Below are positions 15,096 to 24,282 of a DNA stretch of 64,000 nt, one piece after another. Source of the DNA: Amphritea pacifica (GTDB taxonomy: Bacteria > Pseudomonadota > Gammaproteobacteria > Pseudomonadales > Balneatricaceae); assembly GCF_016924145.1 (NCBI RefSeq), contig NZ_JAFFZO010000011.1:62001-126000 (forward strand). The letters are read 5' to 3'. The notes under the pieces are model-generated. The model did not search any database. It saw nothing but the letters and a program-made list of their open reading frames with translations, and was not told where the DNA came from. How positions within the stretch are numbered: position 1 is the first letter of the stretch; every line of letters begins with the position of its first letter. A program made the translations under genes and the position numbers.

Positions 15096-18000
15096 TCAGA
15101 TTTCGTAGTCCGCCGGGTTAAGAGACAGGACGCTTGACTCTATCTGTCGGATCACTTCAGGTAAACGCTCTGCGGTCACCGGTTTGCTGAGCAGAAAGCC
15201 CTGAATATTCGTACAGTTTAACTGATTCAGGTAGTGCAGTTGCTCCAGCGTCTCAACCCCTTCCGCAATCAACTCCAGATCAAGGCTCTGGGACATCGCA
15301 ATAATCGCGCTGACCAGAGAGGCATCCTCTTTATTGTCTGGCAGGTCACGGACAAAGGCACGGTCAATTTTTAGTTTGTCGACCGGGAACTGCTTCAGAT
15401 AGCTGAGTGAGGAGTATCCGGTGCCGAAATCATCTATCGCCAGTTTTGCCCCCAGCGCTTTAAACTCCTTTAGCCAGGTTACAGCGGCATCAGAGCTATC
15501 CAGAAACATGCTTTCGGTTATCTCAAAAACGAGTTTTTCTGGATCAGCACCGGTACGCTTAATAATCTTTTCAGCCATCCGGGCATCGAAGCCCAGTTGC
15601 CGCTGATTACTGGACACGTTAACCGCCATACATAGGTTATCCAGTCCCTGTTCCTGCCACTGCATCAGTTGCTCGCAACCGCGCTGTAACACCCACAGCC
15701 CTATCGGCTGAATCAGCCCGGTTTCCTCTGCCAGCGGGATAAACTCTCCCGGGCCGGTCAGTCCGTTGCCGGGACGGTGCCAGCGAATCAGTGCTTCAAC
15801 TGACACCACCTTGTGAGTCTCCAGATTGCAGACCGGCTGGTAATAGAGTTCAAACTCGTTTCGTTCAAGTGCCAGCCGCAGGGCCTGTTCCATCTCTGTC
15901 CGGTTTTTGACATGCTCGCGCATCTCGGCGTTGAAAAACTGGTATTGATTACGGCCTTTCTCTTTTGCAAGGTACATCGCCATATCGGCGTTGCGCAGCA
16001 TCGAATCACCGTTGTTGGCATCGTTGGGGTAGCAGGAGATCCCCACACTGGCACCGATATAGAGTGTTCTGCCTGCTAATTGAAACGGCGGACTCAGCAC
16101 CTCTATAACCCGTTGCGCAGTTTGTGATGCATCATCGGCTTCAGCGATACTTTGTAGCACAATAACAAACTCATCACCGCCGAAGCGGGTCAGCAGATCG
16201 GTATCACGGATAACCGAAGCCAGTCGGATACTCACCTGTTGCAGCATCTCATCGCCGACCGAGTGGCCCAGGGTATCGTTAACGGCTTTGAAACGGTCCA
16301 GATCGATAAACAGCAACGCACAGCTACTGTCGGTCTGATCGCTGAGTTGCTGTATCCTGGCCAGTTCCCGTTTCAACATAATCCGGTTGGGCAGGGAGGT
16401 GAGCGCATCAAAGTTGGCTTGCTGGCGAATCTTCTCTTCGTCGTCTTTACGCTGCGTCATATCCGAGAAAACCGCAACATACTGTTCCAGCTGGCCATCG
16501 CTGTTTCTGACCGCAGCGATCGACAACCACTGGGGGTAGACTGAACCATCGCGGCGTTTATTCCACACCTCGCCTGACCAACTGCCGTTGTTCTCAAGGG
16601 TTTGCCACATCTCCTGATAAAAGGAATCGCTCTGTTTACCAGACTGAAATATTTGTGGGGTTTTGCCAATCACCTCTTCAGCGCGATAGCCAGTGATCTC
16701 GGTGAACGCAGGGTTGACAGAGATAATCCGGGCGTCGGGTGAGGTGATAATGATCCCTTCGTTGGTGGTTTCAAACACCGCCGCATTCATCCGCAGCTGC
16801 TCTTCGGTAGAACGGCGTTCGGTAATGTCCTCTTTTACGGCGACGAAGTGGGTAATTTCACCGCCGGGATCTCTTACTGCTGAGATGGTTGCCGCTTCCC
16901 AATACAATTTGCCACTCTTACGCCGGTTGAGAAAGGTCCCCTGCCAGGCCTTTCCGGCCAGCATCTGCTGCCACATATCCTGGTAATTGACCGGTGAAAT
17001 ATCGCCGGAGCTGAAAATAGCAGGGCTCTTACCGAGCACCTCCTCCAGTGAGTATCCGCTCACCTGTTCCGCTTTGGGGTTGATATACTCGATCAGGCCG
17101 TTGATATCGGTAATGACTACTGCGGCGGGGCTTTGCTCCAGTGCCCGGGACAGCTTTCTCAGTTCCTGTTCCCTGAGCCGGGTCTCGGTGATATCGACCC
17201 TGACCCACACTTCACCGCCCTCATTGGTGGGGGTGTTACTACACAGGTAGTAGTTGCCGTTCTCGATATGCTGTACAACCCGCCGGTTGGTGGCGCTCTC
17301 TTGCTGATAGCGGCATTTCTCATCGATAGCTTTCTGAATGATCTCTTTATGGGTGCCGGGTTTCAGCAGTGAGGTGATCCAGGGGTAAAAGCTGGAAAAG
17401 TTACGGTTGCTCAGAATCAGCCGGTTGTCGGCATCGAACAGGGCAAACGCCTCCTTGATGTTATCAACACCATCTTTCAGACGCAGCCGGGCCTGCTCGG
17501 TCTGCTGATGGGAACGGATAAGCCGCAGGTAGAGAAAGGTCAGCAACAGTATCAGCGCGGTGGTCAGCCCGATCAGCACCGAATTAAAATACTCGGTTTG
17601 CTGGGTAACCTTATTGCGATAACTCAGATAACTGCTGTAGAGCTGGTTGAACGCAGTGCTATTCGGGATCTGCTTATATTCAGCCAGGAGTTGAGTCAGT
17701 TGGGTCTGGGCAGTCAGATTTGTCTGAATATGAAAGATCAGATCGGCAATGCCGTCTGAACCGTTATCAGTGAGGGTGTTTAACTGATCTCTGATTTCCC
17801 GGGCATCCAGATCGCTGCGGAAAATATGGTATTGATACAACAGGTTAACGATCTGTTCGGCTCGGGGTAAGCCGGCATCATCGCTTTCTTCAATCCGGTT
17901 GAGCAGCATAGGCATATAGTTCAAGCCGTTTCGGACCACTGCTGCCAGGGTTTTTATCCGTTCCGTCAGTTGTATTCGCTGATCCAGGGTGTGGCGATAC

Positions 18001-18305
18001 TGCTTTAGTTTGCCAGCCAGCTCTGATGGCAGCTCCCGGAACAGGCTGGCTATCTCCGGGTCGGTCTCCTGCTGTTTTAGCTGTTGGGTTAACCTGACGA
18101 TCTCATCATAGTTTTGCTGTTGCATTGAGCTGATCAGCAGGATCTCCAGATCAAGGGCGTTATCCAGCACCTGAAGTTGCAACAGAATTTCAGAACGTCT
18201 CTGGCCAGATTGAGACTTATCGTCATGCAGCAGATAGAAGAGGCAGGCCAGCAGTATGATTGCCACCATCGATGTCAGATAGAGCCGGGCTTTAAACCAG
18301 ATCAT
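15096..18305 (-). CDS. membrane PAS-GGDEF-EAL c-di-GMP turnover protein
   Basis: 1069 residues. A membrane segment at about 8-27, a helical periplasmic sensor region to about 240, and a second membrane segment at about 243-265 come first. Three PAS domains follow (about 285-635; PAS signatures GYSLEEVLGKSPAIF and GYRAEEVIGKTPQIF). The GGDEF domain has RFGGDEF intact near residue 706. The EAL domain has EAL near 836, DDFGTGYSSL and the usual acidic ligands, so both catalytic sites look functional. Its start overlaps the stop of the upstream cytochrome c peroxidase gene by 4 nt, giving a two-gene operon. Confidence 0.92.
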   Translation of the reverse strand: MIWFKARLYLTSMVAIILLACLFYLLHDDKSQSGQRRSEILLQLQVLDNALDLEILLISSMQQQNYDEIVRLTQQLKQQETDPEIASLFRELPSELAGKLKQYRHTLDQRIQLTERIKTLAAVVRNGLNYMPMLLNRIEESDDAGLPRAEQIVNLLYQYHIFRSDLDAREIRDQLNTLTDNGSDGIADLIFHIQTNLTAQTQLTQLLAEYKQIPNSTAFNQLYSSYLSYRNKVTQQTEYFNSVLIGLTTALILLLTFLYLRLIRSHQQTEQARLRLKDGVDNIKEAFALFDADNRLILSNRNFSSFYPWITSLLKPGTHKEIIQKAIDEKCRYQQESATNRRVVQHIENGNYYLCSNTPTNEGGEVWVRVDITETRLREQELRKLSRALEQSPAAVVITDINGLIEYINPKAEQVSGYSLEEVLGKSPAIFSSGDISPVNYQDMWQQMLAGKAWQGTFLNRRKSGKLYWEAATISAVRDPGGEITHFVAVKEDITERRSTEEQLRMNAAVFETTNEGIIITSPDARIISVNPAFTEITGYRAEEVIGKTPQIFQSGKQSDSFYQEMWQTLENNGSWSGEVWNKRRDGSVYPQWLSIAAVRNSDGQLEQYVAVFSDMTQRKDDEEKIRQQANFDALTSLPNRIMLKRELARIQQLSDQTDSSCALLFIDLDRFKAVNDTLGHSVGDEMLQQVSIRLASVIRDTDLLTRFGGDEFVIVLQSIAEADDASQTAQRVIEVLSPPFQLAGRTLYIGASVGISCYPNDANNGDSMLRNADMAMYLAKEKGRNQYQFFNAEMREHVKNRTEMEQALRLALERNEFELYYQPVCNLETHKVVSVEALIRWHRPGNGLTGPGEFIPLAEETGLIQPIGLWVLQRGCEQLMQWQEQGLDNLCMAVNVSSNQRQLGFDARMAEKIIKRTGADPEKLVFEITESMFLDSSDAAVTWLKEFKALGAKLAIDDFGTGYSSLSYLKQFPVDKLKIDRAFVRDLPDNKEDASLVSAIIAMSQSLDLELIAEGVETLEQLHYLNQLNCTNIQGFLLSKPVTAERLPEVIRQIESSVLSLNPADYEI

Positions 18306-19312
18306 TGCTGCAGTTCCGGATGCTCACCTTTCAGGGAGTTGATAAAGCTGCTGATTGCCGAAATATGCTCTGCAGGAATTTCACGGCCTAACTGGAAGCG
18401 GCCCATGATCTCTATCGCTGTTTTCAGCTCTTTCACCGCACCATCATGAAAGTAGGGGGCGGTAACCGATGCCATACGCAGGCTGGGCACCTTAAACAGG
18501 TATCGGTCCGCTGCATCATTGGTGGCGGTGTATCGACCCAGATCGGTATCACTGAGTGGGGTACTCCGGGTATTGAAATACTCTGAGATATCCTTGACCG
18601 CCCCAAACGGGGCGTACATATTGCCGCCCACATTGGTGCCCTGATGGCAACTGATGCAGCCATAGGATTTAAACAGGCGGTAACCATGCTTCTGCTCGGC
18701 ACTCAGGGCGGATTCATCCCCCTTTAACCAGCGGTCGAATGGCGCATTCAGGGTTGATAACGAGCGTTCAAACTGAGTGATGGCATTACGGATGTTTGCT
18801 CCATTAATACCATCCGGATAGAGGCTTTCAAAGCGTTGTTTGATGGCGGGGTCCTGATTTAAACGCCGGACGACTAACGGCCAGTTGCTGTTCATCTCAA
18901 CCGGGTTGTGAACCGGCCCGTTCACCTGTTGATTCAGATCGGCTGCACGGCCGTTCCAGAACTGCACAAAGTTGAGGCTGCTGTTATATACCGTCGGGGT
19001 ATTGGCTGAACCCAGCGCGCCGCCGACACCCTGTGATACGGCAGAAGTATCGGCACCCCCCTTTGACAGATTGTGGCAACTGGCACAGCTGATACTGCTA
19101 TCGGAGGATAAGCGGGGATCATGAAACAGTATGCGGCCGAGACTGACTTTATCCGGGTTTAACTGATTGTCCGCCTGGATCGGGCTGATGGGTTCTGAAC
19201 TCAGGTCCATCGCGTCGGTCGGTGGGCACAGCAGTAAAAGCAGCAATACTGCGCAACAAATCAGATGCTGATGGGGCTTGTGTGTCCGACTGTACTGCTT
19301 AAAAGCCTGCAC
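18302..19312 (-). CDS. di-haem cytochrome c peroxidase (CcpA/MauG family)
   Basis: 336 residues with an N-terminal signal (hydrophobic LICCAVLLLLLLCPP). Two c-type haem motifs are present, CASCH near residue 79 and CISCH near residue 222, plus the conserved MASVTAPYFHDGAVKEL region near the C-terminus. Such periplasmic enzymes reduce hydrogen peroxide with electrons from cytochrome c or carry out MauG-like oxidations. It is the first gene of an operon with the PAS-GGDEF-EAL protein, which could let peroxide or redox state feed into c-di-GMP. Confidence 0.88.
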   Translation of the reverse strand: MQAFKQYSRTHKPHQHLICCAVLLLLLLCPPTDAMDLSSEPISPIQADNQLNPDKVSLGRILFHDPRLSSDSSISCASCHNLSKGGADTSAVSQGVGGALGSANTPTVYNSSLNFVQFWNGRAADLNQQVNGPVHNPVEMNSNWPLVVRRLNQDPAIKQRFESLYPDGINGANIRNAITQFERSLSTLNAPFDRWLKGDESALSAEQKHGYRLFKSYGCISCHQGTNVGGNMYAPFGAVKDISEYFNTRSTPLSDTDLGRYTATNDAADRYLFKVPSLRMASVTAPYFHDGAVKELKTAIEIMGRFQLGREIPAEHISAISSFINSLKGEHPELQQ

Positions 19313-19521
19313 AAAGGCGTTCCTGTATTCTGAGTAGGGTTATGAGTATAAGGGCTATTAGTACCGTATTCTGCGCCTTTTGACCATAATCTGACTACTC
19401 AGATCGGTGTCAGCGGTCAATTTTATGGGCCGTAACGCAGGAATAGCAAAGATTGCGGCAAGAACAGGGTGTGGAGGCACCCTGTTTGCGGAGGGGAGGG
19501 CTGTGCAGGTCAGCAGAGGCG

Positions 19522-20193
19522 CTAATCGTTGATTAGCAAGATAACCAGTTTTTTAGGACCATGGGCACCCATCTGCAGTTTCTGTTCAATATCGGCACTG
19601 CGGGACGGGCCGGTAATCATATTCACTGTGCGCGGCATGGTGTTACCGAATTTCTCCCGCAGCTTTTTCCAGGCCTCTTCATAGACGCCAACAATCGCAG
19701 AGCGGTGCAGTACCACCAGGTGGTTGTCCGGCAGGAAGTTCAGGGTGGTGGGGCTCTGTTCACCCGAGTGCAGCATCAGGGTGCCGGTCTCTGCGATACC
19801 GGCAAAGCTGAGTGTCAGACTGGCGATATCACCGGCCTGTGCCACCCGCTCTGTTTTGTCAATCTGTTGCTGCGCAAGGGGGCTCCAGTCCAGCTCACGA
19901 AGCTCGCTATTACTGGCGCAGATCAGCTCCCGGATCCCCTGACTGGAAAGCCAGTCAGCACAGGCACTGGGAACCTGATCAAAACGATCCAGTTCGATCA
20001 GTTCAGCGACCGCTTCGGTGGCCATCGTTTTAAACAGTTCCACCTGCTCTGCTGCAGGTAGCTGAGCCCGTTGGGGAATCAGATTACTTAGTTTGCAAGC
20101 TAACCTGTTCTGTACTGCTTGCTGACGCTCTGTATGGGCTTCGCTGCGGCTGAGTCCGCGACGGATGTTGCCAAGAATCTCTGCGCGACTCAT
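19522..20193 (-). CDS. lutC: LutC/YkgG-type lactate utilisation protein
   Basis: 223 residues of the LUD-domain family, with the C-terminal GPSRSADIEQKLQMGAHGPKK signature (residues about 195-215) in which SADIE and GxHGP are conserved. It is the third subunit of the LutABC iron-sulfur L-lactate dehydrogenase. Its ATG overlaps the stop of lutB by one base, in the order lutA-lutB-lutC as in Bacillus. Confidence 0.88.
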   Translation of the reverse strand: MSRAEILGNIRRGLSRSEAHTERQQAVQNRLACKLSNLIPQRAQLPAAEQVELFKTMATEAVAELIELDRFDQVPSACADWLSSQGIRELICASNSELRELDWSPLAQQQIDKTERVAQAGDIASLTLSFAGIAETGTLMLHSGEQSPTTLNFLPDNHLVVLHRSAIVGVYEEAWKKLREKFGNTMPRTVNMITGPSRSADIEQKLQMGAHGPKKLVILLIND

Positions 20194-21611
20194 TATTGCT
20201 GACCTCCCGCTTTCTGTTGCTCTTTCCAGGCTTGCATAAAAGTTTTGCCCTGTGGCGCAGGCATATCGCGCCAGTCGGTCCAGCCGCCCGCTAAAGGCAG
20301 TTTTTTAATCCGACCGTTCTTGCCAGCCCAGGTTTTCATCATCCAGCTGGCCATACGGGTGTAGGGTTTATACAGGGCCGGACGCTTGGCCAGAAAAGCC
20401 CAACCGGCCAGACCGTAACGGGCAGCTTTGGGTTGCAGGTGTTTTTCGAATTCATCTTCGCGCCAGTGACGCATCAGTTTTGGCAACGGTATTCTAACCG
20501 GACAGACCGATTCGCACTTGCCGCAAAAGGTAGAGGCGTTGGGTAGCATGCCGCCTTTTTCGATACCGATCATCTGCGGTGTCAGCACCGATCCCATCGG
20601 GCCGGGGTAGACCCAGCCATAGCTGTGGCCGCCCACTGCACCATAGACCGGGCAGTGGTTCATACAGGCGGAGCAGCGGATGCAGCGGAGCATATCCTGA
20701 AATTCACTGCCGACCATTTCACTGCGGCCGTTATCCACCAGTACCACATGGAAGTTTTCCGGACCATCCTGGTCGCCTTCACGGCGGGGGCCGCTGGAGA
20801 GGGTGTTGTACACCGAAAATTCCTGACCGGTGGCGGAGCGGGCCAGCAGTCGCAGGAACAGGGTCATATCCTCCAGGGTGGGCACCACTTTCTCAATGGA
20901 GGTGACGACAACATGGGTTTTTGGCAGGGTCTGGGTCAGATCACCATTGCCTTCGTTGGTGACAATAATGGTAGAACCGGTTTCCGCAACACAGAAGTTG
21001 GCACCGGTAATACCGACATCCGCCGCGACAAACTTCTCGCGTAATACTTCACGGGCTTCCTGCATCAGTACCGCCGGGTCGCTTGACTTCGGTCGATGAT
21101 GGTTGGCGTGGAACGCTTCAGACACATCCTCCAGATTCAGATGGATCGCCGGGGCGATAATATGGCTGGGGTGATCATGGCGCAGCTGCAGGATATATTC
21201 CCCCAGATCGGTTTCCACCGGCTGCACGCCGTTGGCTTCGAGAAAATCGTTCAGGCCGATCTCCTCTGTCACCATTGATTTGCCTTTGGTGACGGTCTTT
21301 GCATCAACCTGTTGGCAGATATCGAGAATGATCCGGTTGGCATCATCTGCGGTGCGGGCCCAGTGAACATGGCCACCATTTTCGATGACTTTGCGTTCGA
21401 ACTCCTCCAGATAGAGATCCAGGTGTTCAAGAATATGGTTTTTCAGGTCGCGCCCCTGATCCCGGAGCTGTTCAAACTCGGGCATCCGGCTGACGGCAAT
21501 GGCGCGCTTTTCCGGGAAACCGGCTTTCAGGTTACCCAGTGCCTTTTGCAGGTTGGCATCGGCCAGTGCATCGTGGGCGCGTTGTTTAAAGAACGGGGTA
21601 TTTATCTGCAT
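20193..21611 (-). CDS. lutB: LutB iron-sulfur subunit of L-lactate dehydrogenase complex
   Basis: 472 residues from the ATG at 21609-21611 (MQINTPFFKQRAHDAL), which has GGAG about 7 nt upstream; a longer in-frame reading has no support. An N-terminal LUD domain is followed by two [4Fe-4S] ferredoxin clusters, CIRCSACMNHCP and CGKCESVCP, and a C-terminal helical part. It passes electrons from lactate oxidation. Operon lutABC, transcribed away from the GntR regulator. Confidence 0.92.
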   Translation of the reverse strand: MQINTPFFKQRAHDALADANLQKALGNLKAGFPEKRAIAVSRMPEFEQLRDQGRDLKNHILEHLDLYLEEFERKVIENGGHVHWARTADDANRIILDICQQVDAKTVTKGKSMVTEEIGLNDFLEANGVQPVETDLGEYILQLRHDHPSHIIAPAIHLNLEDVSEAFHANHHRPKSSDPAVLMQEAREVLREKFVAADVGITGANFCVAETGSTIIVTNEGNGDLTQTLPKTHVVVTSIEKVVPTLEDMTLFLRLLARSATGQEFSVYNTLSSGPRREGDQDGPENFHVVLVDNGRSEMVGSEFQDMLRCIRCSACMNHCPVYGAVGGHSYGWVYPGPMGSVLTPQMIGIEKGGMLPNASTFCGKCESVCPVRIPLPKLMRHWREDEFEKHLQPKAARYGLAGWAFLAKRPALYKPYTRMASWMMKTWAGKNGRIKKLPLAGGWTDWRDMPAPQGKTFMQAWKEQQKAGGQQ

Positions 21612-21622
21612 CGTCTCGCTCC

Positions 21623-22426
21623 TTAAAGCTGTTGTGCCAGGCCATAATCGGCTTCGCCAATGGCGGGGGTGTCGGTCATACCGGCCAATACTTCGACAAT
21701 GTGGCGGGCTTCGACCTGTTTTCCTTCCCGCTTCAGTTTGCCGGCCATATTCAGCAGGCAACCCAGGTCACCGCCCAGCACTGTATGGGCGCCGGTATTG
21801 CTGATAAATTCAGATTTGTTGGAGACCATTCGGTTGGAGATTTCCGGATATTTGACACAGAAAGTGCCGCCGAAACCGCAGCAGGTTTCCGCTTCCTCCA
21901 TCTCTTCCAGTTCTACTCCCTGAACCTGTTGCAACAGTTGCCGTGGCTGCTGTTTGATGCCGAGCTGGCGTAAGCCAGAGCAGGAATCGTGGTAGGTGAC
22001 TTTATGATTAAACTGCAACTGCCTGAGTTGTTCCTGCAGACTGTCCATGCCAATCACATCGAACAGAAATGAGGTGATCTCAAAACTACGGTTTTTCAGC
22101 TCCAGGGCCCGCTGGTAGTAACTGTCAGAGGGGTCAAACACCTCCGGATAGTAGTGCAACATACCGATACAGGAACCGGATGGCCCAACGACATATTCAT
22201 AACCATCAAAGGCATCGATGGTCTGACGGGCGATATCCGCCGTGGTTTTGCGATCACCGGAGTTGAACGCTGGCTGTCCACAGCAGGTTTGGCGTTCGGG
22301 CACTTCCGCTTTGCAGCCTGCCTGTTCCAGTAGTTTAACCGTTGCGAAGGCCACGGAGGGGCGGAACATATCGGCCAGACAGGTGACAAACAGGCCGACT
22401 CGTGGCCCGGAGGATATATTTGGCAT
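21623..22426 (-). CDS. lutA: LutA, CCG-domain subunit of L-lactate dehydrogenase complex
   Basis: 267 residues with two cysteine-rich CCG domains: CCGQPAFNSGD near residue 48 and CCGFGGTFCVKYPE near residue 190. These bind an iron-sulfur centre as in heterodisulfide reductase B and glycolate oxidase GlcF. It is the first gene of lutABC; the promoter lies in the divergent region shared with the GntR gene and contains a palindromic operator. Confidence 0.9.
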   Translation of the reverse strand: MPNISSGPRVGLFVTCLADMFRPSVAFATVKLLEQAGCKAEVPERQTCCGQPAFNSGDRKTTADIARQTIDAFDGYEYVVGPSGSCIGMLHYYPEVFDPSDSYYQRALELKNRSFEITSFLFDVIGMDSLQEQLRQLQFNHKVTYHDSCSGLRQLGIKQQPRQLLQQVQGVELEEMEEAETCCGFGGTFCVKYPEISNRMVSNKSEFISNTGAHTVLGGDLGCLLNMAGKLKREGKQVEARHIVEVLAGMTDTPAIGEADYGLAQQL

Positions 22427-22568
22427 GTGCGTTACCGTAGTTATTGTTTTCGACCCAGAGAGACGGGCCAGAAAACTGACTCTGCTCCCGCTGGTTGGCG
22501 TCTTTCATTTGAATTGATGCTATGCAAGATAGTTAATGAAGGCCGGGAAAGAAATGCTACACTGATAA

Positions 22569-22581
22569 CTGGTCTGACCAG
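22569..22581. promoter_or_regulatory. GntR/FadR-type operator between lutA and regulator gene
   Basis: CTGGTCTGACCAG is a perfect palindrome about a central T. It matches the TGGTnnnACCA core bound by FadR-subfamily regulators (LldR, PdhR, FadR). It lies 31 nt before the regulator ATG and in the lutABC promoter region, so it probably controls both directions. Confidence 0.7.
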
Positions 22582-22611
22582 AGGGCGGTAAAACCGCAGA
22601 ATTATTATCCG

Positions 22612-23310
22612 ATGAATCACAATCTGAGCGAAAGTCTGTTGTTGCAACTTAAAGAGCGCCTGTACACCGGAGAGTTATTGCCGGGTGGCGAACTGGAGTC
22701 GCAGCGACGCATGTCTGAATCCCGGGGGATCTCCCGTTCGACGGTACGCGAAGCGGTAGGGCAGTTGGAAGCCGAGGGCTATATTGAGGTGAAGCAGGGA
22801 GGGAAAACCCGGGTAAAAAACCTGTTGGAACCCTACTTTGAGATGCCTGTCGGGGAGGGCAAAGCGCTTGGCGATAACCCTGAATTTCAGCGTCAGGTGC
22901 TGGAAGTCCGGGCGATGCTGGAGGGTGAGGCCGCTTTCTATGCGGCCACCCGTGCCAGCGATGATCAGCTTAAGGCGCTGGATGCTGAGTATCAGAAAAT
23001 GCAACAGCGGGGACAGCGGGAAACAACCCTGGCAAAGGCCAAGGAGGATCTGCGGTTTCATATGATGATTGCCGAGTCATCCCATCATCTGCTGGTGATC
23101 TCTTTCAGTCAGCTGTTTTATACCCGCTTTTTTAACGCGATCTACGGAGTGCTGACCCGCACCCTGAAAAAATATGGCCGCTATCCGGATGGTATCCGTT
23201 CGCAACACAGCGCGATCCATCAGGCGATCATGGCGCGCAATGCCGATGCGGCCCGCACGGCGGCCACCGAACATATTCTCTATACCCGCAGGCATCTGGA
23301 AAATGAATGA
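22612..23310 (+). CDS. GntR-family regulator (FadR subfamily), probable lactate-responsive repressor
   Basis: 232 residues. An N-terminal winged helix (SRSTVREAVGQLEAEGYIEV) is joined to an FCD effector domain with the metal-site residues of FadR-type regulators (MIAESSHH; RSQHSAIHQAI). It is divergent from lutABC with a TGGTC-T-GACCA palindrome in between, as in LldR/LutR systems. I infer lactate is the effector. No strong Shine-Dalgarno precedes the ATG. Confidence 0.85.
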   Translation: MNHNLSESLLLQLKERLYTGELLPGGELESQRRMSESRGISRSTVREAVGQLEAEGYIEVKQGGKTRVKNLLEPYFEMPVGEGKALGDNPEFQRQVLEVRAMLEGEAAFYAATRASDDQLKALDAEYQKMQQRGQRETTLAKAKEDLRFHMMIAESSHHLLVISFSQLFYTRFFNAIYGVLTRTLKKYGRYPDGIRSQHSAIHQAIMARNADAARTAATEHILYTRRHLENE

Positions 23311-23376
23311 GCGGTTTGCTGGGCGATCATTTATGAAAAAGTGGGACTATCCCGGCGTGCGTCAGGAGGTGCCTGA

Positions 23377-24126
23377 GTGTTAACTGGAATACAAGCTCTG
23401 CTGCTGGATATCAGTGGTGTTATCTATCAGGGAAGTCAGCCTGTCGAGGGGGCGGCTGAAGTTATTGAGAAAGCCCGTCAAAAGGGCCTGACAGTCCGCT
23501 TTCTCACCAATACCGCGAGTAAGTCTTCGGTGCAGATTGTGCAGGAATTGCGCAGTATGGGCGTCAGTATTGAACCGCAGGAGTTGTTTACTGCCCCCAG
23601 AGCTGCCTGTGATCTTATAGATGAACGCGGTCTGCGCCCCTATTGTATTCTGCCCGATGCTATCGCTGCCAAATTCGAGTGTTATCCACCAGAACAGGCC
23701 GACGCTGTACTGTTGGGGGATGCCGGAGATGGTCTCAGTTATGCATCGCTGAATCAGGCTTTCCGGCTGTGTCAGGCGGGTGCTCCACTGATCGCTATCG
23801 GCATGAATCGTTACTATATGTCAGACGAGGGTTTGCAGCTGGATGCCGGGCCGTTTGTCAAGGCGCTGGAATGGGCCGCGGGCACTGAGGCGCAGGTGAT
23901 GGGCAAGCCGGGCCGGGCGTTTTTTTATCGGGCGGTAGCTTCGACCGGCTATCAGGCGCATGAGTGCCTGATGGTGGGTGATGATATCGATGCCGATGTT
24001 CTGGGCGCACTGGATGCGGGGATACCAGCGGTGCTGGTACGCAGCGGAAAATACCGCCCTGAGGATGAGCAAAAGTTAACGTCCGGGGGACGGGTAATTG
24101 ATAGCCTGGCGAATCTGTTCGACTGA
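23377..24126 (+). CDS. HAD-IIA hydrolase, LHPP-like phosphatase
   Basis: 249 residues starting at GTG (23377), chosen because AGGAGG lies 7 nt upstream. Motif I is LLDISGVIYQG, the variant seen in phospholysine/phosphohistidine inorganic pyrophosphate phosphatase (LHPP) proteins. Motif II is FLTNTASKS, and the C-terminal GKPGRAFF and MVGDDIDADVLGA motifs complete a HAD-IIA fold. The substrate is not certain from sequence. It follows the GntR gene by 66 nt on the same strand. Confidence 0.82.
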   Translation: MLTGIQALLLDISGVIYQGSQPVEGAAEVIEKARQKGLTVRFLTNTASKSSVQIVQELRSMGVSIEPQELFTAPRAACDLIDERGLRPYCILPDAIAAKFECYPPEQADAVLLGDAGDGLSYASLNQAFRLCQAGAPLIAIGMNRYYMSDEGLQLDAGPFVKALEWAAGTEAQVMGKPGRAFFYRAVASTGYQAHECLMVGDDIDADVLGALDAGIPAVLVRSGKYRPEDEQKLTSGGRVIDSLANLFD

Positions 24127-24202
24127 TCGTTTAATACGGTAAATTCACCTGATTGAAATAGCTTTATACCCTCACATCCGCTAAAATATCGCGCCTTAAT
24201 GT

Positions 24203-24262
24203 TGTTACCTGGTTTGTAACAGCGTCAAATTTTTAAGTGTGGCCTGTGGTACTGGTCATCAC
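24203..24262 (+). promoter_or_regulatory. thrS leader: two anticodon-like hairpins (probable autoregulatory operator)
   Basis: Hairpin 1: TGTTAC (24203-24208) and GTAACA (24216-24221) enclose the 7-nt loop CTGGTTT, which reads like a tRNA-Thr anticodon loop with GGU at the anticodon positions. Hairpin 2: GTGGT (24246-24250) and ATCAC (24258-24262) enclose ACTGGTC, again holding CUGGU. In E. coli, threonyl-tRNA synthetase represses its own mRNA by binding anticodon-like leader arms. The same arrangement is inferred here. Confidence 0.6.
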
Positions 24263-24282
24263 TGAACAGATAGGAATAGACA

